DNA from: UBA1366 sp047602575
GTDB taxonomy: Bacteria; Bacillota; Clostridia; Oscillospirales; Ruminococcaceae
Direction of reading: 5' to 3'
Length of the DNA: 64,000 nucleotides
Assembly (NCBI GenBank): GCA_047602575.1
Contig: JASGGY010000003.1
Location: 930,001-994,000 of the forward strand
The notes under the pieces are model-generated. The model was given only the letters and a program-made list of their open reading frames with translations. It was not told where the DNA came from and made no database searches. Made by a program: the position numbers and the translations under genes. Each line of letters begins with the position of its first letter. Position 1 is the stretch's first letter. Shown piece by piece: positions 35,248 through 44,433 of the stretch.

Positions 35248-35747
35248 AGCCGGTTCTCCTGTTTCTTTTCAACAATATGTTTTTTAGCGGAAAATGCGCT
35301 TGCGTCCAGCCGGAACACCGCCGTCCTATCCAGCATCTGCGCGGGAAATTCATGCGCGGCGCTTCCGGAATACTTCTGCATCAGGATGTTCAGCCCGGTT
35401 GCTTTCTCCTCCGGTGTCACCAATTCGGCAACCGTTCCCGTGCCGATGATGCTCTGGTATTCCATGCTGCAGGAACAAGCGGCTTCCCCCGTGATGAGCC
35501 TGTGCGCGCAGTCCAGCTCAAAGCCCGCTATGGGATTTTCAGCGATCAGGTCAAGCTTTCTGCCCGCTGCGGCGCTGTGAAAATACAGCGTAAGCCGCTC
35601 CCCGTCGTACACATAGCCGTAGTTGAGCGGCACAATATACGGCACGCCCGCCGCTTTGTCATTGAGTGCCAGCCGGAACGAATCGCTCTCTTCCAGAATG
35701 GCACGGATTTCGTCTTGGCTTGTGACCGCGCGGTCTTTTCTGCGCAT
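35244..35747 (-). CDS. Pyridoxamine 5'-phosphate oxidase-fold flavin protein (NimA-like)
   Basis: A 167-residue split-barrel protein. SFRLALNDKAAGVPYIVPLNYGYVYDGERLTLYFHSAAAGRKLDLI is split here by the family's usual strands, followed by SMEYQSIIGTGTVAEL and a C-terminal segment binding the metal or flavin. NimA-type members reduce nitroimidazoles; the natural role is unknown. The ATG at 35747 follows GGCGGT. It sits between argJ and argB, overlapping argB by four bases, so it is co-expressed with the arginine enzymes. Confidence 0.8.
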   Translation of the reverse strand: MRRKDRAVTSQDEIRAILEESDSFRLALNDKAAGVPYIVPLNYGYVYDGERLTLYFHSAAAGRKLDLIAENPIAGFELDCAHRLITGEAACSCSMEYQSIIGTGTVAELVTPEEKATGLNILMQKYSGSAAHEFPAQMLDRTAVFRLDASAFSAKKHIVEKKQENRL

Positions 35748-35776
35748 CGCGCGCACCGCCTTTCATTTTTCCGCAA

Positions 35777-37003
35777 TTAACTTCTGTAGTCGCCGTTGAT
35801 TTTCACATATTCATAAGTTAGGTCGCAGCCCCATGCGGTGGCTTTTCCCGCGCCCTGATTCATCGCCACGGTGACGGTGATTTCATCCTCGGTAAGAATT
35901 TTCTTTGCTTCCTCCTCAGAAAAAGCCAGAACCGAACCGTTTTCGCCGACCTGAATTTGTCCGGCTTTTGAGCCGATGAACACCGCAACCTTGCTGATGT
36001 CAAATTCCGCATCGGTATAACCGATCGCGCAGAGAATCCGCCCGCAATTCGCGTCCTCGCCGAATATCATGCACTTAAACAACGGTGAGCAGATGATGCT
36101 TTTCGCCACCGCCGTTGCCGCCGCGTCGTCCGGTGCGCCGGTGCAGACACATTCAATCAGCTTCGTCGCACCCTCCCCGTCCTTTGCGAGGAGCTTGGTC
36201 AGATACAGCATCACCTCGAAGAGCGCTGCCTCAAACACTGCATAATCCGCGTTTTCTTCGGCAATCACGGCGTTTCCGGCAAGTCCGGATGCCATGACAC
36301 TCACCATGTCGTTGGTGCTGGTGTCGCGGTCGATGCTCAGGCAGTTATAGGTGATTTTCACGTTCTTGGAAAGTGCTTTCTGCAGCAGCGCCGGACTGAT
36401 TGCCGCGTCGGTGGTGATAAAATTGAGCGTCGTCGCCATGTTCGGATGAATCATGCCGCTACCCTTTGCCATGCCACCGACGGTGCAGGTTACACCGCCG
36501 ATTTCAAACGCAACCGCGTATTCTTTCGGAATCGTATCCGTTGTCATGATCGCGTTGGTCGCCTTGGCGTTTCCGTTCTTTGATAAGCCTTTGGCGAGGG
36601 CTTCCATCGCGCCCGCAATCGGCTCGATGGGAAGCACCTGCCCGATGACACCGGTGGATGCGACAATGACCTCCTCCGGTGCGATGCTGAGCTGCTGCGC
36701 CGCAAGCGCGCACATTGCCGCCGCTTTTTCCTCGCCGTCGGCGTTGCAGGTGTTGGCGTTTTTTGAGTTGACAATGACCGCGCGGGAAATTCCGCCCGTC
36801 GCGGCGAGGTTTTTCTTTGTCACCAAAATCGGCGCGCCCATGACCTTGTTACGCGTATAAACCGCCGCCGTCGCGCAGGGCGCTTCGCAGAAAACCATGC
36901 CTAAGTCGTTTTTATCCGGGTCTTTCACAAGCCCGCAGTGTACGCCGTTTGCGGTGAAGCCCTTTGCGGCGCAGACACCGCCTGTTACGGGAGTAAATTT
37001 CAT
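35777..37003 (-). CDS. argJ: Bifunctional ornithine acetyltransferase / N-acetylglutamate synthase
   Basis: Transfers the acetyl group from acetylornithine to glutamate, which makes the acetyl cycle; some members also use acetyl-CoA. The 408-residue precursor is self-cut into two chains. The cleavage and nucleophile site is in GSGMIHPNMATTLNF, and SRAVIVNSKNANTCNA and FGEDANCGRILCAIGY are typical. The presence of ArgJ explains the absence of argA and argE from the cluster. Confidence 0.96.
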   Translation of the reverse strand: MKFTPVTGGVCAAKGFTANGVHCGLVKDPDKNDLGMVFCEAPCATAAVYTRNKVMGAPILVTKKNLAATGGISRAVIVNSKNANTCNADGEEKAAAMCALAAQQLSIAPEEVIVASTGVIGQVLPIEPIAGAMEALAKGLSKNGNAKATNAIMTTDTIPKEYAVAFEIGGVTCTVGGMAKGSGMIHPNMATTLNFITTDAAISPALLQKALSKNVKITYNCLSIDRDTSTNDMVSVMASGLAGNAVIAEENADYAVFEAALFEVMLYLTKLLAKDGEGATKLIECVCTGAPDDAAATAVAKSIICSPLFKCMIFGEDANCGRILCAIGYTDAEFDISKVAVFIGSKAGQIQVGENGSVLAFSEEEAKKILTEDEITVTVAMNQGAGKATAWGCDLTYEYVKINGDYRS

Positions 37004-37020
37004 ATTGTAAATCCTTTCGG

Positions 37021-37812
37021 TTAGCCTTTTAAATTCTCAAAAACCATCAATGCGATTTCGTGGCGGATGGTGAAGATGTCCGCCGTAAGGCTTTTCAGCA
37101 CCGCCAGATGCGCCTGTGAAAAGCGTTCCGTTTCCGCGGCGGAAAGGCTTGCGCCCACACCCCGGCTTGCTTTCATCCGTCCGTTCCAGCTTTCATAGGT
37201 AAACGGAATGTCCGCGTCAAATACCTGCCATGCCGTCATGCGGAACTTCCGTGCCCAATCCGCCGCGTCCGCCCACGCCGGAACCGCACATTCCGCACGT
37301 TTGTCAAAGCCGTTCCAGTCGGGGTTGAAGCTGTTCACGGTTTCCAAAGAAGCGCGGACGATTTCGTTTTCCTCCGGAAGCCATGCCATATAGCCGATGA
37401 CAAGCTTCCCGCCGGGCTTGAGTACCCGTGAAAGCTCCGGCACAGCACGCGCTTTGTCCACATACATCCAGCATTGGAACGCAGTCGCCGCGTCAAAACT
37501 GTTATCCGCAAAGGGCAGACACTCCGCGCCGCTGACTTCGTACCGGATGTCCATCCCCGCATCCGCAGAAAGGGTGCGCGCATAATGAATCTGGTTTTCC
37601 GCGATGTCCGTCCCCGTGAGAACCGCACCGGTTTTATACAGCCGACGCACAATCACGCCAGTTCCCGTTCCGATGTCTAAAATATGCTGACCGGCTTTCC
37701 CGATGCCGAAAAAGCTGAGTGCCGTGTACAGTTCATCGGGGTAAATATCGCGGTATTTTGCGTAATCCGCCGAAGCTTTGCTCCAATCGATTTCCTTGCC
37801 GTTGTCGAGCAT
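37021..37812 (-). CDS. SAM-dependent class I methyltransferase
   Basis: A 263-residue soluble protein with the SAM-binding ILDIGTGTGVIVRRL, GTDIAENQIHYA, PFADNSFDAATAFQCWMYVD and ELSRVLKPGGKLVIGYMAW. The substrate is unknown. Its ATG abuts the argC stop codon with no gap, and it lies 17 bases upstream of argJ, so it is part of the same transcript. A link to arginine or a guanidino compound would be speculation. Confidence 0.85.
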   Translation of the reverse strand: MLDNGKEIDWSKASADYAKYRDIYPDELYTALSFFGIGKAGQHILDIGTGTGVIVRRLYKTGAVLTGTDIAENQIHYARTLSADAGMDIRYEVSGAECLPFADNSFDAATAFQCWMYVDKARAVPELSRVLKPGGKLVIGYMAWLPEENEIVRASLETVNSFNPDWNGFDKRAECAVPAWADAADWARKFRMTAWQVFDADIPFTYESWNGRMKASRGVGASLSAAETERFSQAHLAVLKSLTADIFTIRHEIALMVFENLKG

Positions 37813-38766
37813 TTATACCAGTCCCGTTCTCTCGTCAATTCCCATCATGATATTCATGCACTGCACCGCAGCGCCCGATGCGCCTTTTCCGAGATTGTCA
37901 AGCCGCGCCGCAATCAGAATCCGCTCGCTGTCGGGGTCGGCGCAGACGAAAAGCTCCATGCGATTCGTGCCGGAAAGCGTATTCGCCGCCAGAAAGCCGT
38001 CGGGCAGCAAATCCGTGCCGTTTAATTCCGCCACGGAAATGAAAAACTGACCGGCATAATAATCCGCGTACATCGTGCGCAGCTCCTGCGCCGTCACGCG
38101 CTTTGCAAGCGTTCTTGCGGCAAGCGGAACGCTCACCGTCATGCCGCTGAAAAAGTCGTCCACGATGGGATTGAAGATGGGTAGATAGTCCAGCCCGCAG
38201 ATAGCTTTCATCTCTTTGAGGTGCTTGTGCTGCTGGGTGAGGGCGTACTGGCGGGGCGAGAACATCTCGTCGGTTTTCTGTTCGCTTCCGTAAACGGCAA
38301 TCGCTTTCTTTCCTGCCCCGCTGTAGCCGGATACCGCGTGGCAGATCACCGCGTGGTCGGGAGCGATGATGCCGCTTTTCACCAGCGGAACCACGCACGC
38401 GGCAAACCCGCTCGCGTAACAGCCCGGCACGGCGACGCGCTTTGACTGCGCAATCTTCTCGCGCTGCCCTGCAAAAAGCTCCGGAAACCCATACGTCCAG
38501 TCCGACAGCGTTCTGTGCGCGGTGGATGCGTCAATGATGCGCGTGTTTGGATTTTCACACAAGGCAACCGCTTCCCGCGCCGCATCGTCGGGCAGGCACA
38601 GGAACGTAAAATCAGACGCGTTGATGAGCCGCTTGCGCTCCGCTGTGTCCTTGCGCTTTTCCTCGTCGATTTCCAACAGCGCGATGTCTCTTCGCCCCGC
38701 AAACCGCTCCAGAATCTTCAGCCCCGTCGTGCCCTCCTGCCCATCGATGTAAACCTTAACTTTCAT
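37813..38766 (-). CDS. argC: N-acetyl-gamma-glutamyl-phosphate reductase (short type)
   Basis: Reduces N-acetylglutamyl phosphate with NADPH to the semialdehyde, the third step of arginine synthesis. The 317-residue protein is of the short type: it opens with YIDGQEGTTGLKI, has SDFTFLCLPDDAAREAV, and its catalytic Cys is in PGCYASGF rather than PGCYPT. YSGAGKK follows. The start overlaps the argH end by 11 bases. Confidence 0.94.
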   Translation of the reverse strand: MKVKVYIDGQEGTTGLKILERFAGRRDIALLEIDEEKRKDTAERKRLINASDFTFLCLPDDAAREAVALCENPNTRIIDASTAHRTLSDWTYGFPELFAGQREKIAQSKRVAVPGCYASGFAACVVPLVKSGIIAPDHAVICHAVSGYSGAGKKAIAVYGSEQKTDEMFSPRQYALTQQHKHLKEMKAICGLDYLPIFNPIVDDFFSGMTVSVPLAARTLAKRVTAQELRTMYADYYAGQFFISVAELNGTDLLPDGFLAANTLSGTNRMELFVCADPDSERILIAARLDNLGKGASGAAVQCMNIMMGIDERTGLV

Positions 38767-40153
38767 TGTTCTCGTCCTTATCCATTTGCTTTTTTACAAA
38801 ATCGATCTGCTTTCTGATCGCCTCCGGCGCAGGTCCGCCGTCGGCTTTGCGCTGCCCGACACAGGTGTCAAGGCTGATTGCGGTATAAACATCTTCTTCA
38901 AAAAGCGCGGAAAGCTCTCGGTATTCCGCAAGCTCCAGTGTTTCGAGGGTTTTATTTTCGGAGATGCAAAGTGCCACGAGTGTTCCCGTGATTTTATACG
39001 CGTCGCGGAACGGCATTCCCTTTTTCACCAGATAATCCGCGCAGTCCGTGGCGTTGATGAAGCCCTTTGCCGCCGCCGCGCGCATGTTTTCCGGCAGAAC
39101 CCGCATCGTCGCAAGCATCGGGATGAACGTCGTCAGGCACAGCTTCACTGTGTCAACCGCGTCGAACGTCGCATCCTTGTCCTCCTGCATATCCTTGTTA
39201 TAAGCAAGCGGCAAGCCCTTCATCATCACCAGCAGGGTGTTCAGATCGCCGTAAACGCGTCCGGTTTTTCCGCGGATCAGTTCGGTAACATCGGGGTTTT
39301 TCTTCTGCGGCATAATGCTCGAGCCGGTCGCGTACGCGTCGTCAAGCTCGATGAATTTGAATTCCCACGAACACCACAGGATGATTTCCTCCGAAAAACG
39401 CGACAAGTGCATCATGAGAATCGAGATGGCGGATGTAAGCTCAATACAAAAATCGCGGTCGGAAACCCCGTCCAGCGAATTCTGCGTGATGTCCGCAAAG
39501 TCCAGCAGCTTCGCAACCATCTGCCGATTAATTGGATAGGTCGTGGAAGCCAGCGCGCCGCTGCCCAGCGGCATCACATCCATACGCTTGTAGGCATCAG
39601 AAAGCCGCCCGATGTCGCGCAAAAGCATATTTGCGTATGCCATAAGGTGGTGCGCAAAGGTAATCGGCTGCGCACGCTGCAGGTGCGTATAGCCCGGCAT
39701 GACGGTGGTCAGGTGTTGCTCCGCAAGCGCCGTCAGGGTTTTCACCAGCGTTTTGGTCAGCGCGATAATCTCCTGTGTTTCGTCCTTGAGATACATCCGG
39801 ATGTCGAGTGCCACCTGGTCATTGCGGCTGCGCGCGGTGTGCAGACGCTTGCCCGCGTCGCCGATGCGCTTGGTCAGCTCCGCTTCCACGAACATATGGA
39901 TGTCCTCGGCATTTGAGTCAAATGCCAGCTTGCCGCTTTCGATGTCCGAAAGAATGGTGTGAAGCCCCGCGATGATCGCTTCGCTTTCCGGCGGATCGAT
40001 GATCCCGCTTGTTCCGAGCATTTGGGCATGGGCGCACGAACCCAGAATATCGTGGCGGTACATCCTCGCGTCAAAGGCGATGGAGGAATTGAAGTCGTTG
40101 ACCTTCTTGTCAATCTCCTTTGCAAACCGTCCCGCCCACATCATGGAAGCCAT
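38756..40153 (-). CDS. argH: Argininosuccinate lyase
   Basis: Splits argininosuccinate into arginine and fumarate, the last step. The 465-residue protein has MWAGRFAKEIDKKVNDFNSS, TARSRNDQVALDIRMYL, MPGYTHLQRAQPITFAHHL and the superfamily signature GSSIMPQKKNPDVTELIRGK with the catalytic Ser. The ATG at 40153 follows AAAGGA. Here argH lies upstream of argC and downstream of argG with one pentapeptide gene between. Confidence 0.97.
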   Translation of the reverse strand: MASMMWAGRFAKEIDKKVNDFNSSIAFDARMYRHDILGSCAHAQMLGTSGIIDPPESEAIIAGLHTILSDIESGKLAFDSNAEDIHMFVEAELTKRIGDAGKRLHTARSRNDQVALDIRMYLKDETQEIIALTKTLVKTLTALAEQHLTTVMPGYTHLQRAQPITFAHHLMAYANMLLRDIGRLSDAYKRMDVMPLGSGALASTTYPINRQMVAKLLDFADITQNSLDGVSDRDFCIELTSAISILMMHLSRFSEEIILWCSWEFKFIELDDAYATGSSIMPQKKNPDVTELIRGKTGRVYGDLNTLLVMMKGLPLAYNKDMQEDKDATFDAVDTVKLCLTTFIPMLATMRVLPENMRAAAAKGFINATDCADYLVKKGMPFRDAYKITGTLVALCISENKTLETLELAEYRELSALFEEDVYTAISLDTCVGQRKADGGPAPEAIRKQIDFVKKQMDKDENNES

Positions 40154-40275
40154 ATCAAAATTCCTTTCGGTGTTAGAATGAATAAAAAAGCCGCGGAGCA
40201 AAGCAAGATGTTAATCCGCACATAAAACGGATTAAAAATTAAGCTCTGCCCCGATCATTGCTTTTTTTGTGTGAA

Positions 40276-40716
40276 TTACTCGCCTTTTTCCTTGATTTCA
40301 AGCTGCTCTAAAAGCTTAGCGATATCAACGCCGTTGATTTTAAGCCCGTCGATGATGCAGTTTGTGATCTCTACATTGGTCAGATCGCAGTTGATAAAGG
40401 TGCTGTTTTTCATATCGGGGTTTTTAAATTCAATGTTCTGCATGATCGAGCAGCCGAATCTGGAATTGCTTAAATTCACGCCCAAGAATCGGTTTTTCAC
40501 CATGTAAATATCCGAGAAGGACACGTTCTTCATGTTGACGTTGTTAAACGTCGCGCTTTCAAGGTTGACGTCGTCAAACATGCCGTCCTTGAGGTTGACG
40601 TTGCTGAAATTGGTTTCGCCCAGGTTGACGTCCTCAAACGAGGAGTTCGGCAGGCTGTCGTAGGTGATTTCGACCTTCTGGTCAAGTGCGTGTTCATATC
40701 TGATATTGTCCGGCAT
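40276..40716 (-). CDS. Pentapeptide-repeat-like protein, inside the arg cluster
   Basis: A 146-residue protein built of degenerate A(N/D)LXX-type units (SSFEDVNLGETNFSNVNL, DVNLESATFNNVNM and so on), giving a right-handed quadrilateral beta helix, and ending in a short charged helix (AKLLEQLEIKEKGE). The start at 40716 is set by GGGAGGT seven bases upstream. Its function is unknown; pentapeptide proteins may mimic DNA or act as scaffolds. It lies 40 bases after argG. Confidence 0.8.
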   Translation of the reverse strand: MPDNIRYEHALDQKVEITYDSLPNSSFEDVNLGETNFSNVNLKDGMFDDVNLESATFNNVNMKNVSFSDIYMVKNRFLGVNLSNSRFGCSIMQNIEFKNPDMKNSTFINCDLTNVEITNCIIDGLKINGVDIAKLLEQLEIKEKGE

Positions 40717-40756
40717 ACGGGTGACCTCCCTTTTCAACAATCGGAACGGTTGGCGG

Positions 40757-41989
40757 CTATTCTGCGTTTCTGCGTTTTTGTTCCAGCTTCGCGCGCACCT
40801 TGACGGGCAGCCCGAACAGGTTGATAAAGCCTGCGGAATCCGCCTGGTTGTAAACCTCATCCTCGTCAAAGGTTGCGACTTCTTCATCATAGAGGGTATA
40901 GGGCGATGTCACGCCGGCGTTGATGATGTTGCCCTTATAAAGCTTGAGCTTTACGTCGCCGGTTACGGTCTGCTGAGTGGCGTCGACAAACGCACTGATT
41001 GCCTCGCGCAGGGGCGTGAACCACTGCCCGTTGTAAACAATGTCCGCAAACTTGATGCCCAGATGCTGTTTCACGCGGGCGGTTTCTTTATCAAGGGTAA
41101 TGGTTTCAAGCACCTCATGCGCGTGATAGAGAATCGTTCCGCCGGGGGTTTCATACACACCGCGCGACTTCATGCCCACCAGACGGTTTTCCACCAGATC
41201 AGAAAGCCCAATGCCGTTTTCGCCGCCGAGCTGATTGAGCTTCGCAACAAGTGCCGTGCCGGACAGTGCTTCGCCGTCCACGGCGGTGGGGATGCCCTTT
41301 TCAAAATGAATCGTCACATAGGTCGGCTTGTCGGGTGCCTGCTCGGGAGAAACGCCCATCTCAAGGAAGCCGGGCTTGTTATACTGCGGCTCGTTGGCGG
41401 GGTTCTCAAGATCAAGCCCCTCGTGGGAGAGATGCCAGAGGTTTTTATCCTTGGAATAATTCGTTTCGCGGTTGATTTTCAGCGGAATGTTATGCGCCTC
41501 GGCATAGTCGATTTCCTCATCGCGGGACTTGATGTCCCAGATTCTCCACGGTGCGATGATTTCCATATCCGGCGCAAACGCTTTGATCGCAAGCTCAAAC
41601 CGCACCTGATCGTTGCCCTTGCCCGTGCAGCCGTGGCAGATGGCGTCAGCGTTTTCCTGCAGCGCGATTTCGGCGATTCTCTTTGCGATGATCGGGCGCG
41701 CAAAGGATGTGCCCAGCAGATAGCGATTTTCATAAACAGCCCCCGCCGCGACGGTCGGGAACACATAGTCGGTGATGAATTCTTCCTTTAAATCCTCGAT
41801 ATAAAGCTTCGACGCGCCGGTCTTGATTGCTTTTTCCTCCAGCCCGTCAAGCTCCGTTCCCTGTCCGACGTCGCCGGACACCGCGATGACCTCGCAGTTG
41901 TTGTAATTCTCTTTCAGCCACGGAATAATAATCGACGTATCCAGTCCGCCGGAATACGCCAGAACAACCTTTTTAATCTCTTTTGCCAT
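40757..41989 (-). CDS. argG: Argininosuccinate synthase
   Basis: Condenses citrulline and aspartate with ATP. The 410-residue protein shows the PP-motif AYSGGLDTSIIIPWL at the N-terminus, DVGQGTELDGLEEKA, CHGCTGKGNDQVRFEL and SPEQAPDKPTYV. The ATG at 41989 is preferred to a TTG nine bases upstream because GAGGAAGG is well spaced from it. It is the first gene of the cluster and has a promoter upstream. Confidence 0.97.
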   Translation of the reverse strand: MAKEIKKVVLAYSGGLDTSIIIPWLKENYNNCEVIAVSGDVGQGTELDGLEEKAIKTGASKLYIEDLKEEFITDYVFPTVAAGAVYENRYLLGTSFARPIIAKRIAEIALQENADAICHGCTGKGNDQVRFELAIKAFAPDMEIIAPWRIWDIKSRDEEIDYAEAHNIPLKINRETNYSKDKNLWHLSHEGLDLENPANEPQYNKPGFLEMGVSPEQAPDKPTYVTIHFEKGIPTAVDGEALSGTALVAKLNQLGGENGIGLSDLVENRLVGMKSRGVYETPGGTILYHAHEVLETITLDKETARVKQHLGIKFADIVYNGQWFTPLREAISAFVDATQQTVTGDVKLKLYKGNIINAGVTSPYTLYDEEVATFDEDEVYNQADSAGFINLFGLPVKVRAKLEQKRRNAE

Positions 41990-42032
41990 CTTACTCAACC
42001 TTCCTCATATTCATTTTCTGCCTTTATGTTAT

Positions 42033-42060
42033 AGTATACACCGCTATACACGGTTGTCAA
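42033..42060 (-). promoter_or_regulatory. Promoter of the arginine cluster
   Basis: On the minus strand TTGACA (42060-42055), a 16-base spacer and TATACT (42038-42033). Directly upstream, TGAATAAATATAAATT (about 42092-42077) resembles half of a Bacillus-type ARG box, so ArgR control is possible but not shown. Confidence 0.6.
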
Positions 42061-42178
42061 GTGGTTTTCCAAAATAAATTTATATTTATTCAGGAAATCT
42101 GCATTTAACGCGTGAATTTATACATTTATGCGCAATTTTATGCAATTCAGCCGCCGACGCCGTCGTCATTCCGTCCGT

Positions 42179-42856
42179 TTAAGGGTGGGGATTGCCGGAG
42201 CGGTAGGCGTTCATGATGTCGCGGAAAATCTCGCCGTTTGACGGCGGTGTCCATGTGATGGCGTTTGCGCCCGCCTCGATGGTGTCGAGAATGGACTGCT
42301 CGGTCGGGCCGCCCGTGGCGATGATGGGGAAATCCGGACATTTCTCGCGAATTTTCGCCACCAGATAGGGCGTGTTCGCACCCGCTGACACGTTGAAAAT
42401 CGTCGTACCCGCCGCAATCCGCGTCGGAAAGTCGTACTCCTCGTTTGCCACGGTGACGACGACGGGGATGTCGATGCTCTGCGCCATGCGGGTGATGACC
42501 TCGTTGCGGGTGGGCGCGTTGACCACAACACCCATCGCGCCCTGCATTTCGGCATAATGCGCGAGGTTGACAACGCGTTTTCCCTGCGTCAGCCCGCCGC
42601 CCACGCCCGCGATGACGGGGATGTCCGCGGCAAGCAGCAGCGCCTGCGTGATAATCGGCTGCGGCGTAAAGGGATAGACCGCCATAATCGCGTCGGCGTT
42701 GATGTTCTTGATGATGCAAAGGTCGGTGGAAAACACCAGCGATTTGATGAGTTTTCCGAAAATGCGGATGCCCGTGCATTCGCCGATGACCTCCGGAACG
42801 CGCAAAGAGAATCTCCGCAGCGTGCCGCTGACCTGGGGGGCTTGGGTTGCTTTCAT
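42179..42856 (-). CDS. TIM-barrel protein of unknown activity
   Basis: A 225-residue phosphate-binding-type barrel: ADAIMAVYPFTPQP, DIPVIAGVGGGLTQGKRVVNLA, MGVVVNAPTRNEVITRM, TIFNVSAGANT and FPIIATGGPTEQSI are the visible strands. Clostridial homologues are usually annotated only as hydrolase, and I cannot assign a substrate. GGAGG precedes the ATG at 42856. It stands alone upstream of the argG promoter. Confidence 0.65.
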   Translation of the reverse strand: MKATQAPQVSGTLRRFSLRVPEVIGECTGIRIFGKLIKSLVFSTDLCIIKNINADAIMAVYPFTPQPIITQALLLAADIPVIAGVGGGLTQGKRVVNLAHYAEMQGAMGVVVNAPTRNEVITRMAQSIDIPVVVTVANEEYDFPTRIAAGTTIFNVSAGANTPYLVAKIREKCPDFPIIATGGPTEQSILDTIEAGANAITWTPPSNGEIFRDIMNAYRSGNPHP

Positions 42857-42916
42857 AAAAGCCTCCATTTAGGGTTTAGGTTTTAAGGGGTTAGGATTTA
42901 GGTAGTATGGTAATTT

Positions 42917-43714
42917 TTACGTCGTTTCATTCCGGCATTCCCTGCGGCGTTTGATCCGGCGCCGCAGCAGCCGCACAATTTTCACCGCGCAGGAGGTCAA
43001 GAACAATTCCGCCGTCAGGAAGGGGACAAGGAGAAACGTGCTATCCTGCGCATAGTCGCGCCGCGTGCCGGCTGTTCCGTCAAAGTCCAGCAAGGGGCTG
43101 CCAAGTTCATACAACCCGCCGTCATAAATCAGAATCGGGATGAGGAGGAAGGCCAGTCCGAACAGCCAGTATTTCATCCGGTCGGTCACAAAAATCATTC
43201 CGGCGACGGTGATGACGAAAAACACATCATAGAAAGCAAACGTGTCGTGCGCGCCGGTCAGTCCTGACGCGGGCAGCAACAGAAAGCTGATCACATAGTT
43301 TCCCAGCATCATCCCCGCGATGAGCAGTGCGCTTCTGACCGGCGGCTCGGTGGAATCGGCAATTTTCAGCTTCTTACGAATCACGGCGCAAAGCTTTGTC
43401 AGCCCCCACGCCGCCGCTTGCATCGCAAACAGAACAACCGCCGCTACTTGCGGAACGGGCATTGTATTCCACACATCATGGCGCGGCGAATTGCCCAGCA
43501 GGATGATTCCCGCCGCGGCATACACCGCATCGGCGACTGCCCAACCGAGCAGCGATGGCTTGAACAGCGCCGCTCCCATCAGCGAGAACTACGCGCCAAA
43601 AATCACAAGCACATAATCCGCCTGTGCTTCCGGCAGGAGAATCTGATACAGCACAACCAGCATGGTTATGGTGACGGCAGTGGCTTTTCCCGCATCCGCA
43701 AAAAATTGTTTCAT
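42917..43714 (-). pseudogene. Multi-pass membrane protein with in-frame TAG
   Basis: From an ATG at 43714 preceded by GGAGGGCTTTGG, the frame runs 41 codons, meets TAG at 43589-43591, and continues in the same frame for another 223 codons to the stop at 42917. The joined protein would have about six membrane segments and a basic tail (RLLRRRIKRRRE). No family was recognised. The perfect ribosome site and unbroken frame on both sides argue that one nonsense change (for example TGG or CAG to TAG) split a recently intact gene. An internal start near 43579 could still give a shorter product. Confidence 0.65.
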
Positions 43715-43809
43715 CCAAAGCCCTCCGCCGTCGTTTGATTTATTTCCAGTATAACACTTTTATCCGGAAAATGCAACCGGTTTTTCCCGCAAGAATTTAC
43801 ACAAAGCCC

Positions 43810-43838
43810 TTGCAAAATTCCCACGGATTGCGTATAAT
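43810..43838 (+). promoter_or_regulatory. Promoter of the flavin reductase gene
   Basis: TTGCAA (43810-43815), a 17-base spacer and TATAAT (43833-43838). Confidence 0.7.
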
Positions 43839-43922
43839 ATGGTTAGCGTCACATCAACCTATGCCCGCGCTTTTCCGCGCTGCTGCGAGGCAAGCAGGGC
43901 AGTCGTATTAAGGAGGATTTTT

Positions 43923-44433
43923 ATGCACGAGAATTTCAACAAAATCGACATCACCGCCGCGGATTTCAACCCCTTCTCCAAAATCGGAACCGAGTGGTTT
44001 CTCCTCGCTTCCGGAAACGAGGAGCGCTATAATATGATGACCTGCTCGTGGGGCTTCGCCGGCGTCGTTTGGAACAAGAACGCCGTCATTGCCCTCGTCC
44101 GCCCCCAGCGCTTCACAAAAGAGCTCATCGACAGCAACGACCTGTTCACCCTCAGCTTCTTCGGCTCGGAATGCCGTAAAGAGCTGGGCTTCTGTGGCTG
44201 CCGCACCGGTCGTGACACCGACAAGGCAAAAGAAACCGGTCTGACTCCCGTCTTTTCCGATTCGACCGTATTCTTCAAGCAGGCGCACACCGTTCTCGTC
44301 TGCAAAAAGCTCTATCATAACCCGCTTACCCCCGCCGGCTTCAGCGTCCCCCGAACTGATCACCGAAAACTACCCCGCCAGCGACTTCCACACCGCCTAC
44401 ATCGGCGAAATCCTCACCGCTTATACAAAGTGA
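43923..44433 (+). pseudogene. Flavin reductase-like protein, frameshifted at a C run
   Basis: FMN-binding split-barrel protein: FNPFSKIGTEWFLLASGNEERYNMMTCSWGFAG, VRPQRFTKELIDSNDLFTLSFF and CGCRTGRDTDKAKETGL are typical once split into strands. After FS at about 44344 the frame is lost; the expected end (PELITENYPASDFHTAYIGE, then a short tail to TGA at 44431-44433) is in another frame. The shift lies on CCCCC, where one C too many explains it. AAGGAGG precedes the ATG at 43923. It would be 169 residues if repaired. Sequencing error cannot be excluded. Confidence 0.75.

Noticed and set aside
40195..40275. Terminator between the pentapeptide gene and argH
   Set aside because: The AATCCG/CGGATT stem lacks a T run on the minus strand, so it would not stop the cluster transcript.
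43589..43591. Pyrrolysine or other recoding of the TAG
   Set aside because: No hairpin element or family reason was seen; a plain nonsense change fits better.
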